A stretch of 64,000 nucleotides of DNA from positions 5,518,001-5,582,000 of the forward strand of contig OY969783.1 of the NCBI GenBank assembly GCA_963702995.1, in the 5' to 3' direction. The first letter of the stretch is position 1, and each line of letters starts with the position of its first letter. The notes under the pieces are model-generated. The model made no database searches and was not told where the DNA came from. It worked only from the letters and a program-made list of their open reading frames with translations. The stretch comes from MFD04580-c1 sp963702995. Its GTDB lineage: Bacteria; Planctomycetota; Phycisphaerae; Tepidisphaerales; Tepidisphaeraceae. Below, one piece after another: positions 37,089 through 46,877 of the stretch. A program made the translations under genes and the position numbers.

Positions 37089-38892
37089 ATGAGCCACCCA
37101 CCGCGCCTTGCCGCTGCTGCTCGGGCTTTTGATCGCGGTGGCCGCTCGGGCCGAAGACTCGCCAGTGACGATCTCCGAGGGGCGTACGGATGCGAACGGC
37201 GTCCTCGTGCATGAGATTCGCTCGCCCTATCAGGCGGGGGTGACGTCGGTTCGGGTGCTGCTCCCCGACACGCTTGAGAAAGGGAAGGCGTACCCGGCCC
37301 TGTACGTCCTGCCTGTCGAAGCGAAGTCGGAGGATCAATACGGGGACGGCCTGCTGGAAGTGAAGAAGAACGACCTTCAGAACAAGTATCACGCGGTGTT
37401 CGTCGCGCCGACTTTCTCGCACCTCCCCTGGTACGCGGATCATCCAGCCGATCCGACCATCCGGCAGGAGACGTACCTGCTCGAAGCGGTGATACCGATG
37501 GTAGAGAAGCGATACCCCGTTTCACACGACGCGCCGGGGCGGCTGTTGCTCGGGTTCAGTAAGTCCGGGTGGGGCGCGTATTCGCTGCTGCTCCGGCACC
37601 CGGGCCTCTTCGGGAAGGCGGCCGCCTGGGACGCGCCGCTGATGATGGATGCCCCCGGCCGCTACGGGTCGGGGGAGATCTTCGGGACCGCCGAGAACTT
37701 CAAGGCGTATCAGGTCTCGCGGCTGCTGGAGCTTCGGGCGGCCGACCTGCGGACGGGCCGCCGGTTGATCCTGCTGGGGACAGGGAACTTTGCCGCGGAC
37801 CATCGCGCGGCGCATGCCCTGATGGAGCGGCTGAAGATCGATCATGCGTACCAGGACGGGCCGCCGCGGAAGCACGAATGGGGCAGCGGGTGGGTGCCGG
37901 AGGCGGTCGGCCTGCTGTTGGAAGGCGCGGCGGTCGCTCGCTCCGCGGAGCGGCCGCCGGGGCGGATGGGCCTGAAGGCAGTTCGCACGTTCATGTATCA
38001 GATCGACAAACTGGACGAGCCGGGCGCCGTCGAGCGACTGGCCCAAAGCGACTACGACCTGCTCGTGGTCGAGCCGACGGCGACGGTTCGCGGCAACGAG
38101 GCGTTTGACATGGCCGGGATGGTCGCCAGGCTCCACGCGGGCAAGGCCGGCCGCCTCGTGCTGGCGTACGTCGATGCCGGCCAGGCCGAGCGCTTCCGCG
38201 GCTATTGGCCGAAAGAATGGACGCCGCCCGCGCGCGGGAAAGGGGGACAGCCGAGCTTCCTGCTCACCGCCGACCCGGACGGCTGGCACGACGATTTCCC
38301 GGTCGCCTACTGGGACAAGCGCTGGCAGGAGGTCTTTGCCACCGGGAAGGAAAGCGAGGTGGGGCGAGCCATGCGGGCGGGGTTCGACGGGCTCTATCTC
38401 GACTGGATTGATGGCTACAGCGACGACGCGGTGGCGGCCGAGGCCAGACGCCAAAACGTCAACCCCGCGCACGCCATGGTGGATTTTATCCGCACGATTC
38501 GGGCGGCCGCGCGGGAGGCCAACCCCAGCGCGCTGATCATCCCACAGAACGCCCCCCACCTGATCGACGAAGATGCTCGCTACGCCGACGTGATCGACGG
38601 GATCGGGTTCGAAGACACCTGGTTCGCCGGAAAATCGAACACGCCGTGGGGCAAGCCCAGGGGCGGGGACATCCCCAATCGCGACAAGGAAGAATCATCC
38701 ACCGCGCGACGCGTGGAGCAGTACAAGAAATTTCTTAAAGCGGGAAAACCGGTCTTTACGATCGACTATTGCCTGAAGCCGGAGAACGCCCGAAGGGTCT
38801 ACGAAGCGTCCCGGGCCGCGGGCTTTGTTCCGCTGGTGACCCAGGTGTCGTTGTCGAAAATAACGGAAACCCCGCCGCCGGCTTTGCCTTGA
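37089..38892 (+). CDS. secreted esterase-GH114-like fusion (frameshift in signal peptide)
   Basis: About 600 residues. ATG 37089 (MSHPPR) enters the main frame after one base change near 37100-37107, giving a normal signal peptide (LPLLLGLLIAVAARAE). Residues 30-275 are an alpha/beta-hydrolase of the esterase D type: PALYVLPVEAKSED, nucleophile elbow LLLGFSKSGWGA, HEWGSGW near the end. Residues 290-590 are a TIM-barrel of the GH114/TM1410 class: YDLLVVEPTA, LVLAYVDAGQAERFRGYW, FDGLYLDWIDGYSD, VFTIDYCLKPENARR. GH114 includes endo-alpha-1,4-polygalactosaminidases. The fusion suggests removal of acyl groups from, and cleavage of, an amino-sugar polymer; substrate unproven. Confidence 0.8.
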
Positions 38893-38958
38893 GCGCCCTT
38901 CCGCCCCGCTCTGGATGCCACTCCGTTTTCCGCGCCGTGACTCACCATGCCGGATCGG

Positions 38959-40050
38959 TCACGCCTTCTCCGGCTCGCGGACATGGACCCACGTATGCAC
39001 GTGGGGCGCGCCGCGGAAGTACCAGATCATGTTCGGGCCCTCGATCTGCCAGACGTCCCAGACGCCGTCGTTGCCGATGTCCATCTTGGAATAGAAGGCC
39101 ATGTGGAGGTTGTCGAGGCCGCCGTGCTCGATCAGCTTCATCGCTTCGTCGGCGTCGGGCTTGCGGAACGGGGCGAGCAGGTCGCTCATCACTTGCTTGA
39201 CGAGATCCTTCTGGTCGGCCGACAGATCACTCATCCCGATGCCGGGCAGTTCGCTCGTGCTGTTGCGCAGGGCGACGGTCTTGGTGCCTTGCTCCTTGCG
39301 CGGGTCGGTGTCGAGCAGGGCCGTCTTTCGCTGCTTGCCGTCGAGCGCTTTGAAGACCTCATTGGCGCGAATCGCCTGAAACCAGTAGGCGTTGCCGGGG
39401 TGGTTGGCCTTTTCATGGAATCCGTCGGCCGCGTGGCCGTAGAAGATCGGCCCGCCGAACGCCGCGCCGTCCACGCTGTTCCCGTCGCAGCGCCGGGTGA
39501 CGTGGCGGCCGGCGAAGACGAACTCGAACTTGCTCTTCTTCCCGGCATTCAGCGGGTCGCCCGTCATCTCGCCGGGCTCGCCGAAAAGGGCAATCGAGCA
39601 CCCGTTGAACCCGCCGACTTCGGCGTTGTCCTGCTCGACCTGCTTCATCACCCGATCGGCATATTCCTCGCTGTGCATGTCGATGAAGATCTCCTTCACC
39701 AGCGCCAACTGATCCTTGTCAAGGATCGCGCTGATCGCCTTGTCAACGATCATCCAGTTGTTGTCCACCTTGCTCCGAAGCGGATGATCGAACGGGAACG
39801 CGATGAGCGGCCTTTGCTTGTCCGTGAGCGACTTGAAGAGCTGCGCGACCAGCGTCTCAGCCGCCGGCTTGGCGGCCGCCGCCGCCTCGCCTGCCATCGC
39901 CCGCTGGAGGCCGGCGGGCGACCAGATCGAAGCGGCCGTCACCGCCGCCATGCCGCCCAGGGCCGCCTTGATGACCCTCCGACGGCTCGGCAAGTCACAG
40001 TCGGGGCATTCGGACGAAAGTCCGGCGGGAGCGGGGCGATTGCGATCCAT
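38959..40050 (-). CDS. DUF3500 exported protein with Tat-like signal
   Basis: 363 residues from ATG 40050. The N-terminus has a twin-arginine-like motif (SRRRVIKAALGGMAAV) before an Ala-rich hydrophobic stretch, so export by Tat is likely. The mature part includes FPFDHPLRSKVDNNWMIVDK, GFNGCSIALFGEPGEM, FVFAGRHVTRRCDGNS, FGGPIFYGH and PHVHTWVHVREPEKA, which fit DUF3500, a family of unknown function that reduces or modifies unknown substrates at best by guess. It is convergent with the esterase-GH114 gene. Confidence 0.85.
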   Translation of the reverse strand: MDRNRPAPAGLSSECPDCDLPSRRRVIKAALGGMAAVTAASIWSPAGLQRAMAGEAAAAAKPAAETLVAQLFKSLTDKQRPLIAFPFDHPLRSKVDNNWMIVDKAISAILDKDQLALVKEIFIDMHSEEYADRVMKQVEQDNAEVGGFNGCSIALFGEPGEMTGDPLNAGKKSKFEFVFAGRHVTRRCDGNSVDGAAFGGPIFYGHAADGFHEKANHPGNAYWFQAIRANEVFKALDGKQRKTALLDTDPRKEQGTKTVALRNSTSELPGIGMSDLSADQKDLVKQVMSDLLAPFRKPDADEAMKLIEHGGLDNLHMAFYSKMDIGNDGVWDVWQIEGPNMIWYFRGAPHVHTWVHVREPEKA

Positions 40051-40361
40051 GGCGATCCTCCAGGCAGAGAGAAGTGAGACAGGCCGTAAATTCTCGCTCG
40101 ACTGATCACGCGGTCAACAAGAATCCCGTTATTTCGGAGCAAAAGAGGGCGCGCTGAATGGGCCGCTCCATCTCAATCAGCGGGTACGCTCGCGAATCAA
40201 AGTGCCGCCGGTTGGCATCGCCGCGCACCCGCACTCTTGCCGGCTACGGACCACTCGAGGCGCGTGGCCACCGGCGTCTGTGGTTCGGCGCCGCTCCAGT
40301 ACCGCACCCGGCGCGGCCGCGTGTCACGGTGTTGAGCCGGGGGCCGCCTGCGGCTCTATCG
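40051..40361. repeat. intergenic region with GCGAATCAAAGTG repeat copy 3
   Basis: No gene. At 40158-40250 it carries tgggccgctccatct, gcgggtacgctcgcgaatca and agtgccgccggttggc, closely matching 31632-31680 and 6832-6890, although the second pairing arm is degenerate here. A gcggccgc octamer lies near 40313. Confidence 0.6.
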
Positions 40362-41465
40362 TTAGTGACGATCGCCAGAGTCGCCGCCGGCTGTGCTCGC
40401 CGACGGGAAGACCGTCGGGCTCCCAAAGGCGTCCACGACGAGTTGGAGCGAGTAGGTGTAGGAGTGGTGCGAAGCCAAGGTGCGGGTGGCGGGAAGCGTT
40501 ACGCTGTACAGCACCGTCCCGTTTGCCTCGGTATAGGTCGTCACCTTCCGCGTGGGGGCGATCTTCCCGGCGACGCCGTCGGCGGTGGCGAGCGTCTGAA
40601 GTTCGACAGCGGCCGCTGGCGCCAGGCCGACGAGCGCGGCATAGGAGATCGGACTCAAGGCGGGGAGCGGGGGAAGAGCACCCGCGCCGTTCACGGTTAC
40701 GGTGGTGGACGTTGTGCCCACCGTGTATTTCGCCGAGTACAGCGTGACCCCGTCCACCGTCTGAACCTTGATCGGGGTCGTGAAGAGAAGGGGTGCGGCG
40801 CCGGCCGGAGCATTGCTGATCAGGCCGCTGAGGATGGCGGTGGGCAGAGTGCTGAGGGGGACGCTCTCGTTCCCTACCGGCGTCCCCAGAGCATCAATGC
40901 TGATCGTCACCGTGGCGGATGAACTTGAGCTGGTGAGGCGCGCGGTGTAGACCGCCGGCCCTGAAGCAGGGGTGGCGATATCGACCGTCGCACCCGCGGC
41001 CGGGGCGTTGATGCCGAGGGCCGCGGCAATGCCCGAGAATTCGGACGTCACGGCGTCGTTGGTGATCGCGCCGAAAGGGGTCGTCGTGTGGACGGGCGCG
41101 ATAACGGCCACGCCGTTCTGATCCACCGTCAGGCGCTTGATAGGGCCGCCGCCGACGGCGACGCTGTAGGTTTCCACGCCGTTCGAGTTGCCAAGAACGA
41201 CTGTTGTATTGGCGCCAGGGGCGGATACGTGGTCCGCGGCCGCCAGATTGGTAAGCCCTGTCTCCACGGCGGTTGGCGCCTGACTGAAAAGAAGGGTCGT
41301 GGCGAGCCTGAGGTCGTGGTCGCCGCCGTCGCCGCCAGAGCCCTCATGAGCGCCGCCCGACATCAGTCGGCGGTTCTCCAACCTTTCGAAACGGGCGATC
41401 GGCCCCGATCGGCCCGCCGACCGGGAATGCGACACCTTCGCCTTGATGAACCGCTTGAGCTGCAT
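40362..41465 (-). CDS. LEPR-type secreted/surface protein
   Basis: 367 residues from ATG 41465. The N-terminus ends in RFERLENRRLMSGGAH, a form of the LEPR-x-LL export/anchor-associated motif found in many large Planctomycetota secreted proteins, with a basic stretch ahead (MQLKRFIKAKVSHSR). The rest is Ala/Thr/Gly/Val-rich and has three repeated segments of about 90 residues with V[YT]SVAVGG..., VYTARLTSSSSSATVTISID and LYSAKYTVGTTSTTVTVNG patterns: a repeated VxxYxxxxx-thymine-like beta motif. No enzyme motif. The C-terminus is polar. Likely cell-surface structural or adhesive; inference only. Confidence 0.7.
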   Translation of the reverse strand: MQLKRFIKAKVSHSRSAGRSGPIARFERLENRRLMSGGAHEGSGGDGGDHDLRLATTLLFSQAPTAVETGLTNLAAADHVSAPGANTTVVLGNSNGVETYSVAVGGGPIKRLTVDQNGVAVIAPVHTTTPFGAITNDAVTSEFSGIAAALGINAPAAGATVDIATPASGPAVYTARLTSSSSSATVTISIDALGTPVGNESVPLSTLPTAILSGLISNAPAGAAPLLFTTPIKVQTVDGVTLYSAKYTVGTTSTTVTVNGAGALPPLPALSPISYAALVGLAPAAAVELQTLATADGVAGKIAPTRKVTTYTEANGTVLYSVTLPATRTLASHHSYTYSLQLVVDAFGSPTVFPSASTAGGDSGDRH

Positions 41466-41911
41466 AGAGACCTCCGAATTCCTGCCGATCCGTACCCCCT
41501 GCGACAGAGCGTTCTAACAACCGGAGAAGTGATCTTGAACCACTGCCTGACCGCGCGATCCAACTTTGACGGTACGGACCCAAGCCGCTCTTACGAAGCC
41601 AGAGAGCGCCCTGGCGGGGCTTAAGATGAACTGAAACAGGGGTCAGTGTACGACGTGGGCAACAGCATCAAGCACGCGTCACGGGATGATGAGTTCCCGT
41701 GGACGCCGCACTATCCCTCTGTCGAACGGTTGCGCCGGCCGCCATGGAGCATCGCTCACAGAAGGGTGCTGGAGTGGGTATACCAGAATCGACGTGCGCT
41801 TTACCAGAGGCCCGCCGCCGGACCGATCGAAAATTCCGAGATGCGCGTCGCGGGTCGCGGCGGGAATTCCGGCGCTCCAAACGCGGGCCATCGCTGCTAC
41901 GGTCCGCGGAT
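41466..41911. other. 446-bp intergenic region upstream of two divergent genes
   Basis: No supported gene. It separates the divergent LEPR-type and Met-Pro repeat genes and should contain both promoters. GC is lower than in coding regions. I see no strong inverted repeat. Confidence 0.4.
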
Positions 41912-42235
41912 ATGGAACCGATGAAGCCGATGCAGCCCATGAAACCAATGGAGCCCATGAAGCCAATGGAGCCGATGGCCCCACAAGAGCAGTGGTGGCC
42001 GGACGGCCTTGGCTCACCCAACGCGACCGGCAGCCAGAACGACCTGAAGTACGCCTACTTCTCCAGATCGCGCCGGCTCGCCGTTCAGAAGGACGGGAAA
42101 ACCACGCTGTACGACACCGGCGAACACCAGATCGGCGGGGTCGCCCAGCAGCAGTCGGGGAGCGATGGCGGCGCAACCTTCACCAGCCAGAACGGGACGG
42201 TTCGGTTGAGCGATCTGAAGACGGCCGCGATCTGA
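41912..42235 (+). CDS. small Met-Pro repeat protein, unknown
   Basis: 107 residues from ATG 41912. The first 24 residues are eight M-[EKQA]-P triplets in tandem. The rest is soluble, with DLKYAYFSRSRRLAVQKDGK, TTLYDTGEHQIGGVAQQQSG and FTSQNGTVRLSDLKTAAI; the last two look like a small beta-rich module. The start at 41912 is the first Met, so the repeat may begin the protein or lie just inside a longer one. No family recognised. It ends 20 bases before the convergent sulfatase gene. Confidence 0.55.
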   Translation: MEPMKPMQPMKPMEPMKPMEPMAPQEQWWPDGLGSPNATGSQNDLKYAYFSRSRRLAVQKDGKTTLYDTGEHQIGGVAQQQSGSDGGATFTSQNGTVRLSDLKTAAI

Positions 42236-42254
42236 AGCATTGACGGCGTACGGA

Positions 42255-43656
42255 TCACTGCTTCGCCGCCTTGTTCGCCGCGCCGGGCTTCCCGTCGCGC
42301 ATCGGCCAGTTTGGGTCGTCCGCGTGGGCGGCCTTCATGAACGCTGCGGCCGTGGTGACCAGGTCGGGCCGATCCGCGGCCAAATCTCTGGTTTCCGCAT
42401 AATCGGCCCTCAGGTCGTACAACTCGATTGGCTTGGACGGGCCGTTACGGACCGCCTTCCAGTCGCCCCAGCGGACGGCTTGCAGCGACGGCCCTTCGTG
42501 GAGTTCCCAGTAGAAGTATTCACGCCGGGGCGCCGGGCCACCCTTCAGGTAGTCAACGAGGGAGAGCCCGTCGGGGTGGACGGCGGCCGGGATCGGCGCG
42601 GCCGCCAAGTCGGCGCAGGTCGGCAGAAAGTCCCAAAACGCCCACGGTTCGTCACTGACGCGGCCGGCGGGCACAACTCCCGGCCAGCGGAAGATCCCCG
42701 CGTTCCGCAGGCCCCCCTCGTATAGTTCCCGCTTGTACCCGCGCAGGCCGTTGGCGGCCTGCTCGAAAAGCTTTCCGAGCGGCGAGCTTGGGGCGAACGA
42801 TGAACCGTTGTCGCCCGAGAAGATCACCAGCGTCTTTTCGTCCAGGTTGAGCTCCTTGAGGAGGTCGAGCATTCGGCCGGTATCGGTATCGAGGCGGGTG
42901 ACCATCGCCGCGTAGTTCTTCTGTTCCTCGGTCCAGGGTTTGTCCTTGTAGATCCCCTGGTCGTTGATCTGGAAGGCACCGTGCGGCAGGGTCAGTGCGT
43001 AGTAGAGGAAGAACGGCCGATCCTTGTTCGCCCGCACGAACTTCATCGCGTCGGCGGAGATCAGGTCCTCGGAGTAGATCGCCCCTTTCCCCTCGATCTT
43101 CTCGTTCCCGTCGTTGCCGGGAAGATCAAACCGCTGGTCGTTGTTGTAAAGGTATTTCGGAAAGTAGCTGTGCGCGTGCCGCTGGCAGTTGTAGCCGTAG
43201 AAGTGATCGAAGCCGAGCTTGAGCGGGCTGCCGGTCGTGTCGAACATGCCCATGCCCCATTTGCCGATGCACGCCGTGGAGTACCCCGCCGCCTTGAGGA
43301 GCTGCGCGACGGTAAACGTCCCCGCCGGCAGCGGCATCTGCCCCTCAGCGCCGATCTCGCGGTTGGCTCGGATGGCTGTGTGGCCGGTGTGCATCCCGGT
43401 CATCAGCGACGTTCGGCTCGGCGCAGACCGTGGTGCCGCAATAGGCCTGGGTGGTTCGCATCCCTTCGCGGGCCATGCGGTCGATGTTCGGCGTTTTGAT
43501 CAGCTTCTGCCCGTAGCACCCAAGGTCCCCCTGGGCGACGTCGTCGCTGAGGATGAAGATGATGTTCGGCTTCCTCGGGGCATCCGCGGCGCGGGTGAAG
43601 GAGGCCGCGAACGTCAGCAGCAGGCCGCCCACGAGCAGACGCGTCACGGTGTTCAT
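42255..43656 (-). CDS. secreted sulfatase (one frameshift at the active site)
   Basis: About 467 residues from ATG 43656; ACGGAGAACC lies upstream. Signal peptide MNTVTRLLVGGLLLTFAASF. The N-terminal domain has NIIFILSDDVAQGDLGCYG (metal ligands DD) and NIDRMAREG. The frame breaks at about 43413, reading TTVCAEPNVADD; restoring two C in the C-run gives VCAPSRTSLMTGMHTGH, that is the formylglycine motif C-x-P-S-R. The rest has GYSTACIGKWGMG, FSGDNGSSF and RWGDWKAVRNGP. Sulfatases remove sulfate from sulfated polysaccharides; Planctomycetota carry many. The coincidence of motif recovery strongly supports the sequence-error explanation. Confidence 0.9.
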
Positions 43657-43703
43657 ATATTTTGGTTCTCCGTTTCAAACAGTCTCGAACCTCGCGGATG
43701 ACC

Positions 43704-44130
43704 TCATGCGCGTCGGCGTGCGGCATTGCGCGGCGTCGCCACCCACGCGACCCACGCGATTAGCACGCCCTGCAACGGCAGTCGAGCCCAAAGCGCCCAG
43801 GTGGGCACGCCCAGGTCTTTGAACTGCCCCGGGCTTCGGGCCATGTACAGATTTGCCGGGAACACGGCGACCAGCAGCGCGATCAGCCCCCAGCCGGCCA
43901 GGCGGCGGAGCGGGGCGATCAGCAGGCCGATCCCACCCGCTATTTCGCAGGCCCCGCTGATCAGGACCAGCGCGCGGCGACGGGAAGCCGGGCGGAATGA
44001 TGCGCTGATAGAGAGACGGCCGGACGAAATGCAGGGTGCCGGCCGCGACGAATCCGACCGCGGCGACCCAGCGCATGGTGATCCTGACAATCTCGGAAAA
44101 TCGACCACTGGGACGATGTATCGCCATCAT
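43704..44130 (-). CDS. DoxX-like membrane protein (one frameshift)
   Basis: About 141 residues from ATG 44130 (MMAIHRPSG). First helix VRITMRWVAAVGFVAAGTL, followed by HFVRPSLYQRIIPPGFP; the frame changes near 43985 and continues as ALVLISGACEIAGGIGLL, LAGWGLIALLVAVFPANLYM and PLQGVLIAWVAWVA. The four-helix layout and the phrase GACEIAGGIGL are typical of DoxX/DUF4267-type proteins of unknown or oxidative-stress-related role. It lies downstream of nothing obvious and is divergent from the YHYH gene. Confidence 0.78.
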
Positions 44131-44420
44131 GTGGGGCTTACGGTGTTCAATATGGCTCGGCCATGCCGTTCGGTGCGACCCCATCGTAACGGAATGTGCG
44201 ACGAGACGCCGGATGGGGTCGCCGCTACCTCAAATCATCCACCGCCTCGAGAGGAGGTCGTCGCCGCCGAGGCCTTCGGGCGGCCGCACCGATGCGAAAT
44301 TGTTGATCCGCCCCCCCCCGCGCGATTGAAACCGTCAGCCGGCGTTGAAGCACTGACCAAGCGGTCGGCGGTGACCGATCGGGGCATGTGGGCCGAAGCC
44401 GTTGGGAACAGGCGATCGCT

Positions 44421-45665
44421 ATGTCTATGCAAAACCGACAGAACGCAAAGGGAAGGAGGCGATGGCCCCTCGCGGCCGCCCTCGTGGTGGCGGGGGCGTC
44501 GCTCTATGCCGCCCGGCTCCCGGCGGCTCGCGAGCCCGACACCGTCAAGCCGGCGTTCCAGAACGAAGTGACGATCACCGTCGAGGGGGGCGTCCGGACG
44601 ATCAGGTCCAACGGCATCCCGGACCATGCGACGGGGCCGTTCCCCGGAGCAGGGAACCCCAACACGATCGCGCCGCAGCATTATGAATATCATGTCCCGG
44701 CTGACCCCAAGCCGGCCGCCGAGACGACGGCCGTCCGCATGCAACCCTTCGGGGTGGCCGTCAACGGCGTCGTCTTCGACCCTGGGGCGGCCGAGTGGTG
44801 GAACGGCGACCGCTCCTGGCAATACGAACCGATGACGCTCGCGCCGCTCTACCTCGGCACCGACGCAAGCCATGCCCACGTTCAGCCCAACGGGGCCTAC
44901 CACTACCATGCGATCCCCACCGCCCTGGTTTACGCCCTCACCGACGGCAAACAGAAGATGGTCATCGTCGGCTGGGCGGCCGACGGTTTCCCCATCTACA
45001 ACAATGTCGGCCATGCCAACCCGAAGGACGCCGCCAGCCCGCTGAAGACGCTCAAATCGAGCTACCGTGTCAAGGCGGGTGAACGCCCTAACGGGCCCGG
45101 TGGGAAGGGCCCCGGCGGGAAGTTCGACGGGACGTTCGTCGCCGACTACGAGTACGCCGCTGGCACCGGTGATCTGGACGAATGCAACGGCGTCGAGGGC
45201 GTCACGCCGGAGTACCCTTCGGGCATCTATCACTACGTGCTGACCGAGCAGTTCCCGTTCATCCCGAGAAAGTATCGCAGCACGCCAGACCCGAGCTTCA
45301 ACCGAAGGCCGCCCGGCGGCGGCTTCCCGAATGACGGGGGTGGCCCGCCGGCGCCCGGTTTCCACCTGATCCCGCGGTTCGCCGAGCCGCGGCTTTCACT
45401 GACTGACGAGGAACGCAAGCAGATCGCGACGCTCGAAGCCGACACGAAGGCGAGGCTGTCCAAAATCCTCACGCCGGAGCAGATGAAGACGATGGAAGAG
45501 GCGCGCCCGCCGCGTGGGTTCGGCGGCCCCGGTGGGCCAGGCGGCGGCCCGGAAGACGGTCCGCTCAATGGAGGCCCACCCGACGAACGAGGGCCAGGTG
45601 GCGATCCCGGATCGCCCGCCGGTTCCGGGCGGCCCTCAGCACAGCGCCGGCTGCCCGCCGAATGA
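44421..45665 (+). CDS. YHYH domain exported protein with LTPEQ C-terminal module
   Basis: 414 residues from ATG 44421. Signal anchor PLAAALVVAGASLYAARLPA. The YHYH domain (residues about 90-300) contains MQPFGVAVNGVVFDPGAAEW and NGAYHYHAIPTALVYAL, the family signature, plus GWAADGFPIYNN. Residues about 320-365 form a short helical module (HLIPRFAEPRLSLTDEERKQ, LSKILTPEQMKTMEEARP) that is also in the next gene, then a Gly/Pro-rich tail. YHYH proteins are uncharacterised, possibly metal-binding. The start at an upstream Met is also possible. Confidence 0.8.
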   Translation: MSMQNRQNAKGRRRWPLAAALVVAGASLYAARLPAAREPDTVKPAFQNEVTITVEGGVRTIRSNGIPDHATGPFPGAGNPNTIAPQHYEYHVPADPKPAAETTAVRMQPFGVAVNGVVFDPGAAEWWNGDRSWQYEPMTLAPLYLGTDASHAHVQPNGAYHYHAIPTALVYALTDGKQKMVIVGWAADGFPIYNNVGHANPKDAASPLKTLKSSYRVKAGERPNGPGGKGPGGKFDGTFVADYEYAAGTGDLDECNGVEGVTPEYPSGIYHYVLTEQFPFIPRKYRSTPDPSFNRRPPGGGFPNDGGGPPAPGFHLIPRFAEPRLSLTDEERKQIATLEADTKARLSKILTPEQMKTMEEARPPRGFGGPGGPGGGPEDGPLNGGPPDERGPGGDPGSPAGSGRPSAQRRLPAE

Positions 45666-45771
45666 TCGACTAAGGGCGACGTTGATCCGCGAGCGACAAG
45701 GCGGGAGCCCGACCCTAGGCTTAACGTTTTTTGAACTGATCATGATTCATTCTTTTTTCGCAGGAGTACAC

Positions 45772-46317
45772 ATGTTTCAACCGCGTCGTGCCTCAATCGG
45801 ATTGGTTGCGCTGGGCCTGTGGGCCGGCATGTCTTTGTCGCCGCTCGCGCATGGCGCGGACGATGCGCCCGCCGGCAATCCGCCGGCGAAGCCTGCGGGT
45901 GACGGCGGGCCGGGCCAGGGTGGGCCGGGCGGGCCCGGTGGCCCCGGAGGCGGTGGCGGAGGCCAGCGCCGCGGCCAGGGCGGGCCGCAGGGTGGGATCC
46001 ACCTGATCCCGCGCTTTGCCGAAGACAAACTTCAACTGACCGATGACCAGAAAAAACAGGTCGCCGACCTCGAATCCGAGGTCAAGGCGAAGATGGCGAA
46101 GATCCTGACCCCGGAGCAGATGAAGACGCTTGAGGAAGCCCGGCCGCAGCGCGGCCCCGGTGGCGGTGGCGGCCCCGGTGGCGGCGGCCGCGGCCCGGGT
46201 GGCGGTGGCCCCGGCGGTAATGGCCCCGGCGGGCCGGGCGGCGACGGGCAAGGTGGCCCCGGCGGCCCAGCGCCCAGTGGTGACAGCGCCAATCATCCGC
46301 AGCGGCCAGCCAACTGA
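45772..46317 (+). CDS. exported Gly/Pro-rich protein sharing the LTPEQ module
   Basis: 181 residues from ATG 45772, preceded by AGGAG at 45762-45766. A signal peptide (ASIGLVALGLWAGMSLSPLA) is followed by a Gly/Pro-rich linker, then the module HLIPRFAEDKLQLTDDQKKQ, VADLESEVKAKMAKIL, TPEQMKTLEEARPQ, almost identical to the C-terminus of the preceding YHYH protein, and a long Gly/Pro-rich tail. It resembles Spy/CpxP-like LTxxQ proteins in pattern, though I would not claim homology. Overlapping paralogous modules in adjacent genes suggest duplication. Confidence 0.65.
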   Translation: MFQPRRASIGLVALGLWAGMSLSPLAHGADDAPAGNPPAKPAGDGGPGQGGPGGPGGPGGGGGGQRRGQGGPQGGIHLIPRFAEDKLQLTDDQKKQVADLESEVKAKMAKILTPEQMKTLEEARPQRGPGGGGGPGGGGRGPGGGGPGGNGPGGPGGDGQGGPGGPAPSGDSANHPQRPAN

Positions 46318-46541
46318 TCGTGTAAGGTCTGTCCAGCAGCCTCGCGTGGGGCGCAGTGCCGATTGGCGCGTGCGCTCCACGCTTCTGTTTGTGCGGCCGC
46401 CGCCGAGTGCGGCCGCCGCAAACGTCAGTCGCTGCGTGTCGCCGGCTACGCCGCCTCACCTCAAAAGAACCGCAAGACCGTCCTCCCGCGGTTATTTACA
46501 GAGAACAGGACCGGCCGGTCGATCGCCGCTTTTCGCCAAGA

Positions 46542-46877
46542 ATGGAGCCCTCCATGCCACGTTCGAAAGCCTTCGGTCAGCTTATCGCACTGCTGATCTC
46601 CGTCGCGGCCGGCGGATCGGTGGTGAACTCGGTCGCCGCGCACGATGTCTATGGGCCAGGCGGGCATGGCCCACGTTTGCTCATCATGCCGCTCCCTCTT
46701 CCGGCGGGAGGGAGCAATCGATTGCGGATCGTGGAGCGGGCGCCGATCGGCGGCATGGCCGCGGCCGCCGCCCCGCTCGAACTTCTGGCCAACGCTGGGG
46801 GCGGGCGACGCGAAAGAGGCTCGCCCCTGTCGGCGACGGCCTTCGATCCGTTCAAGGATCGCGTGAAGGTGCGCTGA
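46542..46877 (+). CDS. small exported protein, unknown
   Basis: 111 residues from ATG 46542 (MEPSMPRSKAFGQ); ATG 46554 is an alternative. A signal-like segment (LIALLISVAAGGSVVNSVAA) is followed by an Ala/Gly/Arg-rich polar region without recognised motifs. It precedes the cytochrome gene by about 370 bases. Function unknown; some chance that it is not expressed. Confidence 0.4.
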   Translation: MEPSMPRSKAFGQLIALLISVAAGGSVVNSVAAHDVYGPGGHGPRLLIMPLPLPAGGSNRLRIVERAPIGGMAAAAAPLELLANAGGGRRERGSPLSATAFDPFKDRVKVR

